From: Achromobacter sp. UMC46
Lineage (GTDB): Bacteria > Pseudomonadota > Gammaproteobacteria > Burkholderiales > Burkholderiaceae_B
Assembly (NCBI RefSeq): GCF_014170335.1
Contig: NZ_LZZS01000024.1
Location: 1-64,000, forward strand
Reading direction: 5' to 3'
DNA length: 64,000 nucleotides
Both the position numbers and the translations under genes were made by a program. Shown here in pieces: positions 18,666-28,226 of the stretch. Position 1 is the first letter of the stretch. Every line of letters begins with the position of its first letter. A model generated the notes under the pieces. The model searched no databases. It saw nothing but the letters and a program-made list of their open reading frames with translations, and had not been told where the DNA came from.

Positions 18666-19654
18666 AAAATCTGTTGCGTATTGCGCTTCCGGTGCTGGAT
18701 GAGTTCAGCGCCGGATCGCCCTTGCCTTATGCCTGGTTCGACCGGCGCGGCCGCTGCGCGCAGCAGGGCGAACTGGCCTTGCAGGCGATGGGCAACGCTT
18801 TTCCGAACGCCGCGTGCGAAGCCGTGCTGCATCCGGCGGACGTCATCGCCACCACGGTGCAGATCCCTGCCGTCGCCCGCGCGCGCGTCGCCGCCGCGGT
18901 CCACAGCGCGCTGGAACCCCTGGTGCTGAGCGACCTGGAGGCGCTTGCGATCGGCTACGGCCCGCGTGGCGCCGACGGCAAGGTGCCCTTGGCCTGGGCG
19001 CCGCGCGAACCCGTGCGCCGGGCCTGGAGCCTGCTGAACGCGCACGGCTTGCGCGCGCATGCGCTCATCGCGCCGCAGACCCTTACGCCAACCTCCGACG
19101 CGCCCCTGCGCGACCCGGCCGATCCGCGCTGGCAGGCCGCGTCGCCCTCGTGGTCGCTGGCGATGCCGCAATTGGCCCCGGCCCGCATATCCCGCTGGCG
19201 TCCGGTCTGGCGCTGGGCCGCGGCGGCGGCCGTGGTCTGGATCGCGGGCCTGAATATCCATGCCGCGCAGTTGGGCGCCGAAGCCGACGCGTTGAAGAAC
19301 GGCATGCGCCAGCAGGTGCTGGCCGCCTTCCCCGACATGCCCGTGGTGCTGGACCCGGCGCGTCAGGCTCAGCAAGGCCTGGACGCGCTGCAAGCCAACC
19401 GGGGCGCGGCCAGCGCGGCCGACTTCCTGCCGCTGGCGCGCGCCGCCGCGCAAACGCTGCCGTTCGCGGCCGACCAGGTCGCCCGCTTGACCTATGCCGA
19501 CCAGGCGTTGACCCTGCAGTTGGCCGACGCCGGCGAACAAGCCCAACGCGTCGCGGAAACGCCGGCGCTGATCCAGCAAGCCGCCGCCTTGGGCCTGAAG
19601 CTGGAACGCGGCGACACCGACAACACCTGGCGCATCCTGCGCAAGCAACCATGA
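18662..19654 (+). CDS. gspL: Type II secretion inner-membrane platform protein GspL
   Basis: A 330-residue protein with an N-terminal cytoplasmic actin-like domain that normally recruits the ATPase GspE, one membrane segment (about residues 183-200, WRWAAAAAVVWIAGL) and a periplasmic C-terminal domain. The ATG at 18662 overlaps the gspK stop; an ATG at 18644 would add six residues. It overlaps gspM by 4 bp. Confidence 0.88.
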   Translation: MKNLLRIALPVLDEFSAGSPLPYAWFDRRGRCAQQGELALQAMGNAFPNAACEAVLHPADVIATTVQIPAVARARVAAAVHSALEPLVLSDLEALAIGYGPRGADGKVPLAWAPREPVRRAWSLLNAHGLRAHALIAPQTLTPTSDAPLRDPADPRWQAASPSWSLAMPQLAPARISRWRPVWRWAAAAAVVWIAGLNIHAAQLGAEADALKNGMRQQVLAAFPDMPVVLDPARQAQQGLDALQANRGAASAADFLPLARAAAQTLPFAADQVARLTYADQALTLQLADAGEQAQRVAETPALIQQAAALGLKLERGDTDNTWRILRKQP

Positions 19655-20238
19655 CACTGAACCAACGCCTGCAACACGCATGGCAATCCGTCCGCAAGCC
19701 CGTGGACCCCGCCCTGGCCCGCGCGCGCCAGCGCTACGAAGCGCTGGCGCCGCGCGAACGCAGGCTGGTCACGGGCGCGGCCGCGCTGTTGGGCACGGTC
19801 ATCGTCTTCGTCGCCTTGATCGAACCTCCTTTGAACACGATGCGCAAGCTGCAGGCGGAATTGCCTGCCCTGCGCACCCAGGCCGCCAGCGTCGCCGACC
19901 TGACGTCGCAAGCCCGCTCATTGCGCCAACGGTCGGCTACCCCGGCCGCCAGCATGCCCACCTCGGCGGAACTGGGCGCCAGCCTGGAACGCGCCGGCCT
20001 TCCGCCGGGCATGTGGACCCTGGGCCAGCCCGAATCCGGCACCGGCGTGCTGCTGACGCTGAACCAGGCGCCATCTTCCGCGCTGCTGCGCTGGCTGGAC
20101 GGCGCGGGCCGCGACTGGGGCGTGGCGACGCAAAAGGTCGAATTGACCCGAGCCGCCAATCCCAACGGCCGGCCGCTGCCCGGCCTGGTCAATGGCCAGG
20201 TGACGCTCGGCTTGCCGGACAAGGCGGGAGCCCGCTGA
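19651..20238 (+). CDS. gspM: Type II secretion inner-membrane platform protein GspM
   Basis: A 195-residue GspM: short cytoplasmic N-terminus with the conserved LAPRERRLVTGAAALLG lead into one membrane helix, followed by a periplasmic domain (about 70-195). It partners GspL in the assembly platform. It overlaps gspL (ATGA) and gspN (TGATG). Confidence 0.88.
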   Translation: MTLNQRLQHAWQSVRKPVDPALARARQRYEALAPRERRLVTGAAALLGTVIVFVALIEPPLNTMRKLQAELPALRTQAASVADLTSQARSLRQRSATPAASMPTSAELGASLERAGLPPGMWTLGQPESGTGVLLTLNQAPSSALLRWLDGAGRDWGVATQKVELTRAANPNGRPLPGLVNGQVTLGLPDKAGAR

Positions 20239-20996
20239 TGCCCCTGCCCCGGATCAACAAGCGCGCCGCCGCCCTGTTGCTGGCCAGCGGCGCCTGTGCG
20301 CTGGCCGCCGGCGTCAGCGTGCTGCCGGCGCGCTGGCTGCTGGCCCTGCAACCCGAGCCGTCGCTGGTGACGCTGGCCGACGCCAGCGGCACGCTATGGC
20401 AGGGCAGCGCCTGGATCGCGCTGGGCGCGAAGGGATCGCAAAGGGTGCTGCCGCAAGCGGTGCAATGGCACTGGCGCTGGGGTGCAATGGCGCTGGAAGT
20501 CTCGCACCCCTGGCTGCAAGGCCCGCTGCGCGCCCGCCTGGGCTGGACGGGGATCTCGCTGCCGGCGCAGTCGCTGCGCGTGCCGGCGTCCGTCCTGCCC
20601 GCGCTGGGCGCCCCATGGAACACACTGGCGCCCGAAGGCATGCTGGAGATCAGCTGGCAGGCGTTGCGGTTGGGCGGCGCCCTGCCGACAGGCCCGATCG
20701 CCGATCTGCGCTGGCGCAATGCCGGCACGGCGTTGACCTCTGTCGCGCCGGTCGGCACTTACCTGCTGCAGGTGCGGGGCACCGGCAAACCGGGTGCCGC
20801 GCTGGCGCTCAGCACCGAAGGCGGCGTGCTCGCAGTGTCGGGGCAAGGCAATGTGACGGCCCGCGGCGTAACCTTCGAAGGTCAGGCCACGTTCGCCGAG
20901 TCGGCGACAGAAGCGCAGCGCGCCGCCCTGGATGGACTGATGTCCACCCTGGGCCGGCGCACGAACGATACGGTGGTGTTCGGGACGGGCAAGTAA
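20238..20996 (+). CDS. gspN: Type II secretion protein GspN
   Basis: A 252-residue bitopic protein of the T2SS GspN family: one N-terminal membrane segment (about 9-27) and a beta-rich periplasmic domain (ASGTLWQGSA, ALPTGPIADLRWR). GspN is present in only some type II systems and its role is not settled. Last gene of the gspG-N run; a perfect hairpin covers its stop codon and faces the convergent gspE. Confidence 0.85.
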   Translation: MPLPRINKRAAALLLASGACALAAGVSVLPARWLLALQPEPSLVTLADASGTLWQGSAWIALGAKGSQRVLPQAVQWHWRWGAMALEVSHPWLQGPLRARLGWTGISLPAQSLRVPASVLPALGAPWNTLAPEGMLEISWQALRLGGALPTGPIADLRWRNAGTALTSVAPVGTYLLQVRGTGKPGAALALSTEGGVLAVSGQGNVTARGVTFEGQATFAESATEAQRAALDGLMSTLGRRTNDTVVFGTGK

Positions 20997-21008
20997 CGTA
21001 CTTGCCCG
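20986..21008. terminator. Hairpin between convergent gspN and gspE
   Basis: A perfect 10-bp stem CGGGCAAGTA / TACTTGCCCG with loop ACG spans the gspN stop and ends 3 nt before the gspE stop. Lack of U-runs makes intrinsic termination weak; it may still protect both 3' ends or block collision. Confidence 0.5.
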
Positions 21009-21010
21009 CG

Positions 21011-22438
21011 CTACGCGTCGCGCGTGACGCGCACGATTTCCTCGGGCGCGGTCTGGCCGCCGTCCACCCAGCGCTGGCCGTCCTGCCGCATGGTCCGCAT
21101 GCCCGCCGCCACCGCGGCCAGGCGCAACTCGCGCTCGTCGCGGCCCTCGTGGATCAGACGCCGGGCCTCGTCGTCCACCGTGAACAGCTCGTGGATGCCC
21201 GAACGCCCGCTATAGCCGGTGTGGTTGCAGGCCGGGCACCCCACCGGATGGAACACCTGCCTGCCGTCCAGCATGGCGGGCTTCTTGCATTCCGGACACA
21301 GCTTGCGGACCAGCCGCTGGGCCAGCACGCCAAGCAGCGACGATGCCAGCAGGAACGGTTCGACGCCCATGTCCGTCAGGCGCGTCACGGCGGACACGGC
21401 GTCGTTGGTGTGCAGCGTGGCCAGCACCAGGTGGCCCGTCAACGAGGCCTGCACGGCGATCTGCGCGGTTTCCAGATCGCGGATTTCACCGATCATGATC
21501 ACGTCGGGATCCTGGCGCAGGATGGCGCGCAACGCCAGCGCGAAGCTCATGTCGATCTTCGCGTTGACCTGGGTCTGGCTGATGCCGGACAAGTCGTATT
21601 CGATCGGGTCTTCGACCGTCAGGATATTGCTGGTGGCGGCGTCCAGCCGGCTCAGCGCGGCATAGAGCGTGGTGGTCTTGCCGCTGCCCGTCGGACCCGT
21701 CACCAGCACGATGCCGTGGGGCTGGCGGATCAGGCGGTCCAACTGCATCAGCACTTCCGGACACATGCCCAGGCGCTCCAGCTGCAGGCGTCCCGCCTCC
21801 TTGTCCAGCAAGCGCAGCACGGCGCGTTCGCCATGCCCGGTCGGTAGGGTCGACACCCGCACGTCGATCGGCCGTCCGCCCACGCGCAGCGCGATGCGGC
21901 CGTCCTGCGGCAAGCGCTTTTCGGCGATGTCCAGGTGCGCCATGATCTTGATGCGGGAAATCAGCGCGGCATGCAGGGCCTTGCGCGGCGACACCACGTC
22001 GCGCAAGGTGCCGTCCACGCGGTAGCGCACCACCGAATGCGTCTCGAAGGGCTCGATGTGGATATCGCTGGCACCGTCGCGCGCCGCCTGCGCGAACAGC
22101 GCGTTGATCATGCGGATCACGGGCGCGTCGTCCTGCGCCTCCAGCAGGTCCGCCACTTCGGGCATGTCCTGCAGCAGCCGGTCCAGGTCGATCTCGTTTT
22201 CGGCCACGCCCATGACGGACGCGGCATCTTCGGAATGGCTATAGGCCGCCGTCAGCAACGTCTCCAGCGCCTCGTCGTCCACCTGCGCCAAGGCGATATC
22301 GCCGTGGCAACGCCGGATCTCGCGCACCGCCCATTCCGGGGTGCGCGGGCTGACCGTCAACTGCACCTGCCCCGCGCGCAGCGACAACACGGCGCGCTGC
22401 GCCCGCGCCCAGGCATAGGGCAAGGGATGCGCGCTCAT
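21011..22438 (-). CDS. gspE: Type II secretion ATPase GspE
   Basis: A 475-residue cytoplasmic ATPase that powers pseudopilus growth. Visible motifs: Walker [10 protein letters not shown] (248-256), Asp box EDPIEYDL, Walker [13 protein letters not shown] (310-321), His box [14 protein letters not shown] (334-347) and a zinc site of Cys381, Cys384, Cys401, Cys404. It overlaps gspD by 4 bp (ATGA) and is read opposite to gspG-N. The N-terminal domain that binds GspL is shortened relative to longer GspE proteins, but all catalytic parts are present. Confidence 0.95.
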   Translation of the reverse strand: MSAHPLPYAWARAQRAVLSLRAGQVQLTVSPRTPEWAVREIRRCHGDIALAQVDDEALETLLTAAYSHSEDAASVMGVAENEIDLDRLLQDMPEVADLLEAQDDAPVIRMINALFAQAARDGASDIHIEPFETHSVVRYRVDGTLRDVVSPRKALHAALISRIKIMAHLDIAEKRLPQDGRIALRVGGRPIDVRVSTLPTGHGERAVLRLLDKEAGRLQLERLGMCPEVLMQLDRLIRQPHGIVLVTGPTGSGKTTTLYAALSRLDAATSNILTVEDPIEYDLSGISQTQVNAKIDMSFALALRAILRQDPDVIMIGEIRDLETAQIAVQASLTGHLVLATLHTNDAVSAVTRLTDMGVEPFLLASSLLGVLAQRLVRKLCPECKKPAMLDGRQVFHPVGCPACNHTGYSGRSGIHELFTVDDEARRLIHEGRDERELRLAAVAAGMRTMRQDGQRWVDGGQTAPEEIVRVTRDA

Positions 22439-24813
22439 AGCAGCGACTCGGGGTCCACCGCTGCGCCCATAGGGACCGATTGCGATACGCGCAACGGGGT
22501 CGACGCGTCGCGATGGGGCGCCATGCCCGGATACTGACGGACGGCGAAGGATTCGACGGTGGCGGGCGCCGGCCGGCGCATCGTCGCCGCCTGCTGTTCC
22601 GGCCGCAGGTCATAGGCATTGTTCGACACCGACGGCGCCGAGCCCGGCGGCGGCAGCATCGGCGCCTGCATGTCCGGCAGCACCCAATGTTCGGCCGGCT
22701 GCACGGCGCCTTGGGCGCGGCGCATGTAGTCGTAGCGGTCCATGGTGACGCTGGCGCTGCGGTTCGCGTCGCGCACGACGTAGGGCCGCAGGAACACCAT
22801 CAGGTTGGTCTTGGTGCGCTTGCGCGAGTCGTAGCGGAACAGCGACCCGATCAGTGGCAGCGAACTCAAGCCGGGCACGGCGTTGGTCGTCAAGGTCACG
22901 TTGTCTTCCAGCAGGCCGCCCAGCACGATGATCTGGCCGTCGTCGATCAGCACGCTGGTGTCGATGGCGCGCTTGTTGGTCACGATGCCCGTGGTGGCGT
23001 TCGAGCGGCTTTCGTCGATGCTGCTGACTTCCTGATAGATGTCCAGCTTGACCGCGCCGCCTTCCGAAATCTGCGGACGGATGTTCAGCTTCAAGCCCAC
23101 GTCCTCGCGTTCGATCGTCTGGAACGGGTTGGAACTGCCGTTGCTGCCCGAGGTCACGTACTGCCCCGTCACGAAGGGCACGGTCTTGCCGACCAGGATG
23201 CTGGCGGACTGGTTGTCCAGCGTCAGCAGGTTCGGCGTGGACAGGATGTTGGCTTCACCCGAGTTCTGCATGGCGCGCGCCAGCACGCCCAGGTTGATGA
23301 CCTTGTTGCCCAGCACGTCCACCGTGCCCTTCACCACGCCCAGGCTCAAACCGCCGCCCAGCGCGTCGATGGAGGTGGGGCCCGTACCGGTGATGCCGCT
23401 GCCGCCCAGGTTGGTGCCGCCGATGAAGCTGGTGCCGCCGCTGTTGATGTTGCCCGCGCCCGTCATCCACTGGATGCCGAATTCCGCGGCCTTCTGTTCG
23501 CTGACTTCCACGATCAGGCTTTCCACCAGCACTTGCGCCCGGCGCTGGTCCAGCTGGTCGATCACTTCACGCAGGCTGCGGTACAGCGGTTCCGGCGCCG
23601 AAATGATCAGCGAGTTGGTCGCCGGATCCGCCTGGATGGTGGCGCCGCCCGCCGAATACGACACGGCTTGCGTGCTGTTGTCTTCGCGCGCGATGCGTTC
23701 CTGTTCGCCCGACAAGCCGCCCTTGGACGACCCCGACATGCCCTGCCCCACCTGGGCGCCGGAGTTCGCCGAAGTGTTCTGCGCACGCGCGCCGCCTTGG
23801 GCGCCGCCCGTAGGGCCCGCAGCGCCGCCGGCCGCACCATTGGCGCCCGGCGCGGCATTCGCCTGGCCAGTCAGCAAGCCGCCCAGCACTTCGGCAATGC
23901 GCGTAGCCTGCGCGTTGCGCATGTAGACCACGTGCAGGTTGCCCGCGCGGTTCTGTTGCGCGTCCAGTTTCAGGATCAGGTCGCGGGCCAGGCGCGTGCG
24001 CGCGGGGCTGCCCGAACGCACCAGCACGCTATTGCTGCGCGGGTCGGCCACGACGGCGATGCGCTGGGTGGGATCGCTGCTTTGCGTATCCAGCAATTGC
24101 GACGCCAGGATGGCGATGTCGGTGGCGATGCCCGACCGCACGGGCACCACGTCCGTGTCGATCGAGCTGGGCACGTCGATGCGCGCGATGACTTGCGCGA
24201 TCCGTTCCAGGTTGTCCGCATAGTCCGTCACCACCAGCGTGTTGTTGCCGGGGTAGGCGTTGATGGGGTTGTTCGGCGGCACCATGGGCCGCAACACCGG
24301 CACCAGGTTCGCGGCGTTCTCGTATTTCAACGGGAACACGCGCGTCAGCATCTCGCCGCTGCTGCTGCCTTTGGCGAACGCCGCCACGGGCACCGGCCCG
24401 CGTGCCGCGCCGCCCGCCGGCGTACCGGCCGCGGGCGCAGCGGGCCGCGTGTTGCCCACCACCGCGCTGCCTTGCAGCTTGGCGTCAGCCTCGGGCACCA
24501 CGCGCGTCACACCGTCCACATCGACGATCGCGAACCCCTGCAGGCGCAACGCGCCGGTCAGCATGGCCAGCGCCTGTCCGCTATCGACGGGCCGGTCCGA
24601 CACCAACGTGAGCTTGCCCTTCACGCGGGGATCCACCAGGAAATTCCGGTGCGTGAACAGCGACAGCGCGCGCAACACGGCGAGGATATCGGTGTCGACG
24701 AAATTCAGGCTGACACGGTTGTCTGCCTGTTGGGCGTGGGCCGTGCCGAGTGCCGGTCCGATTTGGCTTGCTGCAAGCAAGACCGCAAGGCTGAACTGCG
24801 CAAGATGACGCAT
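22435..24813 (-). CDS. gspD: Type II secretion outer-membrane secretin GspD
   Basis: A 792-residue secretin that forms the outer-membrane channel. It has a signal peptide (cleavage near GTAHAQ, about 28), an N0 domain ([18 protein letters not shown]), N1-N3 modules, a long Gly/Ala/Ser-rich insertion around 310-370, and the C-terminal secretin core ([37 protein letters not shown]). A roughly 100-residue Pro-rich tail follows the barrel. No pilotin gene is obvious nearby. First gene of the gspDE pair; three phased repeats lie in its leader. Confidence 0.95.
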   Translation of the reverse strand: MRHLAQFSLAVLLAASQIGPALGTAHAQQADNRVSLNFVDTDILAVLRALSLFTHRNFLVDPRVKGKLTLVSDRPVDSGQALAMLTGALRLQGFAIVDVDGVTRVVPEADAKLQGSAVVGNTRPAAPAAGTPAGGAARGPVPVAAFAKGSSSGEMLTRVFPLKYENAANLVPVLRPMVPPNNPINAYPGNNTLVVTDYADNLERIAQVIARIDVPSSIDTDVVPVRSGIATDIAILASQLLDTQSSDPTQRIAVVADPRSNSVLVRSGSPARTRLARDLILKLDAQQNRAGNLHVVYMRNAQATRIAEVLGGLLTGQANAAPGANGAAGGAAGPTGGAQGGARAQNTSANSGAQVGQGMSGSSKGGLSGEQERIAREDNSTQAVSYSAGGATIQADPATNSLIISAPEPLYRSLREVIDQLDQRRAQVLVESLIVEVSEQKAAEFGIQWMTGAGNINSGGTSFIGGTNLGGSGITGTGPTSIDALGGGLSLGVVKGTVDVLGNKVINLGVLARAMQNSGEANILSTPNLLTLDNQSASILVGKTVPFVTGQYVTSGSNGSSNPFQTIEREDVGLKLNIRPQISEGGAVKLDIYQEVSSIDESRSNATTGIVTNKRAIDTSVLIDDGQIIVLGGLLEDNVTLTTNAVPGLSSLPLIGSLFRYDSRKRTKTNLMVFLRPYVVRDANRSASVTMDRYDYMRRAQGAVQPAEHWVLPDMQAPMLPPPGSAPSVSNNAYDLRPEQQAATMRRPAPATVESFAVRQYPGMAPHRDASTPLRVSQSVPMGAAVDPESLL

Positions 24814-24834
24814 GACGAGATAGGTGCCTGAGAC

Positions 24835-24860
24835 GTGAAATCATGTGAAAAAACGTGAAA
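24835..24860 (-). repeat. Three GTGAAA direct repeats at 10-bp spacing in the gspD leader
   Basis: GTGAAA occurs at 24835-24840, 24845-24850 and 24855-24860, exactly 10 bp apart, so all copies face the same side of the helix. They lie between a good minus-strand -10 (TATACT, 24870-24875) and the gspD start. Read on the transcript they are TTTCAC repeats. This could be a regulator array or a repeat in the mRNA leader. Confidence 0.6.
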
Positions 24861-24869
24861 GCGCGTCGG

Positions 24870-24875
24870 AGTATA
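24870..24875 (-). promoter_or_regulatory. -10 element for gspDE
   Basis: TATACT on the minus strand matches five of six bases of TATAAT, about 57 bp before gspD. No good -35 lies at the usual distance, which would fit an activator-dependent promoter. Confidence 0.45.
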
Positions 24876-24990
24876 CGGGGTGACAGTGCAACACTACGGT
24901 CATATTTGACATGCAACATATCGGCTGGAAACCCTTTAAATTCGGGGCTTTTGCACGTTTCGCATTTGCGTGCGCCCTCTGCCTTTCACC

Positions 24991-26196
24991 ATGCCATCCT
25001 TCCGTTACGAAGCGACCGACGCGCTTGGAAAAATCGTGCGCGGCACGATCGATGCCGACTCCGAACGCGGCGCCCGCAATCAGTTGCGCGGTCGCGGATT
25101 GTTGCCGTTGTCCACCGCGTTGGCGGCGCGCGCGGAAGGCTTGGGCGCCAGCCTGCACACCCGCTTGTCCGACGCCGACCTGGCGTGGCTGACGCGCCAG
25201 TTGGCCAGCCTGCTGGCCGCGCGGCTGCCGCTGGATGCCGCGCTGTCCGCGACGCTGGAGCAGGCCGAAAAGAAGCACATCGCCGCCACGCTGGGCGGCG
25301 TGCGCGACGACGTGCGCGCCGGCCACCGGCTGTCCACCGCGCTGGCGGCGCGCCCGCGCGACTTTCCCGAGATCTACCGCGCGCTGATCGGCGCGGGCGA
25401 AGAATCCGGCGACCTGGCGCAGGTGATGGAAAAGCTGGCGGACTACATCGAAGAGCGCAACACCTTGCGCAGCAAGGTGATGACGGCGTTCATCTATCCG
25501 GCGGTGGTGGGCAGCGTGTCGGTCATCATCGTGATCTTCCTGCTGGGCTATGTGGTGCCCCAAGTGGTGTCCGCCTTCAACCACGCCAAACAGCAGCTTC
25601 CGTTGCTGACGCGCGTGATGCTGGGCTTGTCCGACTATGTACGCGAATGGGGCATGGCGACGGGCGTGGCGCTGGTGCTGCTGATCGCGTTGTGGCGCTA
25701 CACCTTGCGGGCGCCGGCGGCGCGGCGCGCCTGGCATGCGCGCGTGTTGCGGCTGCCGCTGGCCGGACGCTTCGTGCTGGGCGTGAACGCGGCGCGTTTC
25801 GCGTCCACGCTGGCGATCCTGTGCGGCAGCGGCGTGGCGCTGCTGACTGCGCTGGACGCCGCTCGCCGCACCCTGAGCAACGACGTGCTGCGCCAGGCCG
25901 TGGACGAAGCCGCCGAGCGCGTACGCGAAGGCGCGGCGCTATCGGCCTCGCTGGGCGCGCAGAAGGTCTTTCCGTCGCTGCTGGTGCATCTGATCGCCAG
26001 CGGCGAAAAAACCGGCCGCCTGCCCGAACTGCTGGACCGCGGCGCGCAGAACCTGTCGCGCGACCTGGAGCGGCGCGCCATGGCGATGACGGCGTTGCTT
26101 GAGCCGGCGCTGATCCTGCTGATGGGCGGATTCGTGCTGCTGATCGTGCTGGCGGTGATGATGCCGATTCTTGAGATGAATCAGCTGATCCGCTAG
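24991..26196 (+). CDS. gspF: Type II secretion inner-membrane platform protein GspF
   Basis: A 401-residue polytopic protein with two repeated cytoplasmic four-helix domains (about 70-190 and 270-390) and three membrane segments (the first around 170-195). Family motifs include LTRQLASLLAARLPLDAAL, EESGDLAQVMEKLADYIEER, and in the second repeat SGEKTGRLPELLDRGA. The start at 24991 gives the standard MPSFRYEATDA. It is read alone, divergent from gspD, separated from it by 177 bp. Confidence 0.95.
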   Translation: MPSFRYEATDALGKIVRGTIDADSERGARNQLRGRGLLPLSTALAARAEGLGASLHTRLSDADLAWLTRQLASLLAARLPLDAALSATLEQAEKKHIAATLGGVRDDVRAGHRLSTALAARPRDFPEIYRALIGAGEESGDLAQVMEKLADYIEERNTLRSKVMTAFIYPAVVGSVSVIIVIFLLGYVVPQVVSAFNHAKQQLPLLTRVMLGLSDYVREWGMATGVALVLLIALWRYTLRAPAARRAWHARVLRLPLAGRFVLGVNAARFASTLAILCGSGVALLTALDAARRTLSNDVLRQAVDEAAERVREGAALSASLGAQKVFPSLLVHLIASGEKTGRLPELLDRGAQNLSRDLERRAMAMTALLEPALILLMGGFVLLIVLAVMMPILEMNQLIR

Positions 26197-26292
26197 CGGG
26201 CACGGAGGAAGCGGCGCCTGCCGGAAGATCCGGCCTGCATCCAGCGCGGGCACTGGCCCGTATACAAGGGTGTCCCCTTTGCGGAGCACCCC

Positions 26293-27225
26293 ATGTCTTC
26301 CTGGATAGGAACCGGCCCGCGCGGCCCGTTCGAGATGCTTCTGGCCGCCGGCCTGGCGCTGGCCTTGCTGGTCCTGGTGGCGGCATGTTCCCCACTGACG
26401 CTGCTTAATGGCGCCGTGCCCGACGGCACGAGCCACGCCGCGCCCGGGCTCGCATACGGCCCGTTGCCGCGCCAGCGCCTGGATATCTATGCTCCGCTGG
26501 ATGCGGATCGGGCACCCGTGGTGGTGTTCTTCTATGGCGGCAATTGGCGTAGCGGCGACCGGGCCGACTACCGGTTCGTGGGCGACGCGCTCGCTTCGCG
26601 CGGCATCGTCTCCGTCATCGCCGACTACCGCCTCTACCCCGAGGTCCGCTACCCGGCCTTTCTGCAAGACGCCGCCCTGGCTGTCGCCTGGACGCAACAG
26701 CATGTCGGCAGCTACGGCGGCGACCCCGGCCGGCTCTTCGTCGCCGGACATAGCGCGGGCGGGTACATCGCCGCCATGTTGGCGCTGGACCCGCGCTGGC
26801 TGCGCGAGGCCGGCATGGCGCCAAGTGCGCTCGCCGGCTGGATCGGGTTGGCCGGCCCCTATGATTTCTTGCCCATCGTCGCCCGCGACGTCCGGCCGGT
26901 GTTCCGGTTTCCGGATACGCCGGCGGATTCGCAACCCATCCGCCACGTCAGCGCCGCGGCTCCCCCAGGCCTGATCCTGACCGGCACCGCCGACACCATC
27001 GTCGATCCTCAACGCAACAGCGCCAGCCTCGCCCTGGCCTTGCGCGCGGCCGGCGCCTGCGCGCGTCTCGTCGAATACCCCGGCCTGGGCCACAAGCTCG
27101 CGGTCGGCGCGTTGGCGCGTCCGCTGCGCTGGCGCGCACCGGTGCTGGACGATCTGAGCAGGTTTGTGGCCGGACCCGATGCGCCGCCCCAGCCGGCCAC
27201 GGCAGCGAAAAGCCGCTGCAACTAG
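26293..27225 (+). CDS. Alpha/beta-hydrolase lipoprotein (esterase/lipase type)
   Basis: A 310-residue predicted lipoprotein. It has an N-terminal hydrophobic segment ending in lipobox LVAAC (Cys32), then an alpha/beta-hydrolase fold of the carboxylesterase-like group: oxyanion-hole motif FFYGGNW (79-85), nucleophile AGHSAGG with Ser154, an Asp near TGTADTIVDP and a His near GLGHK. Substrate unknown; short acyl esters are the family expectation. It lies 71 bp upstream of the lipid operon and may or may not be co-transcribed. Confidence 0.75.
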   Translation: MSSWIGTGPRGPFEMLLAAGLALALLVLVAACSPLTLLNGAVPDGTSHAAPGLAYGPLPRQRLDIYAPLDADRAPVVVFFYGGNWRSGDRADYRFVGDALASRGIVSVIADYRLYPEVRYPAFLQDAALAVAWTQQHVGSYGGDPGRLFVAGHSAGGYIAAMLALDPRWLREAGMAPSALAGWIGLAGPYDFLPIVARDVRPVFRFPDTPADSQPIRHVSAAAPPGLILTGTADTIVDPQRNSASLALALRAAGACARLVEYPGLGHKLAVGALARPLRWRAPVLDDLSRFVAGPDAPPQPATAAKSRCN

Positions 27226-27296
27226 GGGTTTTCACCCATGCATCCACGGTATCCCGACACTCGTATATCCCTACAAGTCTCGAACAGGATACGAAG

Positions 27297-28226
27297 ATGC
27301 GCCCCGAATTCACCGGCTGGACCGCCTCGATACGCCGTTGGGTAGACACCCAGACTGACGGAGTGCCCGACGGCGACCCCGACCGTATCGACTGGACGCG
27401 GGCGCTGCCCTTCGCCCTGCTGCACGCCGGGTGCCTGGGCACCCTGTGGACCGGCGTATCGCCGGTGGCCCTGGCCGTCGCGGCGGTGTTGTATGCCGTG
27501 CGCATGTTCGCCCTGACGGGCTTCTACCACCGCTACTTCTCGCATCGCACCTTCCGCACCTCGCGCGGCGCGCAACTCGTCTTTGCCGTGCTGGGCGCCT
27601 CGTGCGTCCAGCGCGGCCCCTTGTGGTGGGCCGCCCACCACCGCCACCATCACCGCCACGCGGACGACGAACAAGATCTGCATTCGCCCGCCCGCCATGG
27701 TTTCTGGTGGGGCCACATGGGCTGGTTCCTGACGCCGCGCGCCTTCGCGACCGACATGGCGCGTGTGCCGGACCTGCGCCGCTACCCCGAACTACGCTGG
27801 CTGGACCGCTTCGATGCGGTCGTGCCCGTCGCGCTGGCACTGCTGTGTTATGCCCTGGGCGCCGCGCTGGAACACCTTTCCCCTGGACTGGGCACCAGCG
27901 GGCCACAGATGCTGGTATGGGGCTTTTTCATCTCGACGGTGGCGCTGTTCCATGCCACGGTCACGATCAATTCGCTGGCGCACCGCTACGGCAAACGCCG
28001 CTACGACACCTCGGACGACAGCCGCAACAACGCCTGGCTGGCGTTGCTTACCTTTGGCGAAAGCTGGCACAACAACCACCATTTCTATCCCGGCTCGGCC
28101 CGCCAGGGCTTCCGCGCCCGGGAAATCGACATCACCTGGTATGGCCTTCGCCTGCTGGCGGCCACGGGCCTGATCTGGGACCTGAAACCCGTGCCCGCAT
28201 GGGTGCTGACTCGCGCCAAGGAATGA
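27297..28226 (+). CDS. Acyl-CoA/acyl-lipid desaturase
   Basis: A 309-residue membrane desaturase. The three histidine clusters that hold the di-iron centre are present: HRYFSH (78-83), HHRHHHRHAD (about 114-123) and HNNHHFYP near residue 262. Hydrophobic pairs flank them in the standard delta-9 desaturase layout. It introduces a double bond in fatty acyl chains with oxygen. It opens the overlapping lipid-modification operon; AGGATA precedes its ATG, and the following gene overlaps it by 4 nt. Confidence 0.88.
   Translation: MRPEFTGWTASIRRWVDTQTDGVPDGDPDRIDWTRALPFALLHAGCLGTLWTGVSPVALAVAAVLYAVRMFALTGFYHRYFSHRTFRTSRGAQLVFAVLGASCVQRGPLWWAAHHRHHHRHADDEQDLHSPARHGFWWGHMGWFLTPRAFATDMARVPDLRRYPELRWLDRFDAVVPVALALLCYALGAALEHLSPGLGTSGPQMLVWGFFISTVALFHATVTINSLAHRYGKRRYDTSDDSRNNAWLALLTFGESWHNNHHFYPGSARQGFRAREIDITWYGLRLLAATGLIWDLKPVPAWVLTRAKE

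Noticed and set aside
22480..24831. 783-codon open frame antisense to gspD
   Set aside because: Mirror of the secretin gene; no motif and no ribosome site.
24906..24934. Promoter for gspF from the perfect TTGACA at 24906
   Set aside because: No acceptable -10 at 16-18 bp; the nearest AT-rich hexamer is 23 bp away.
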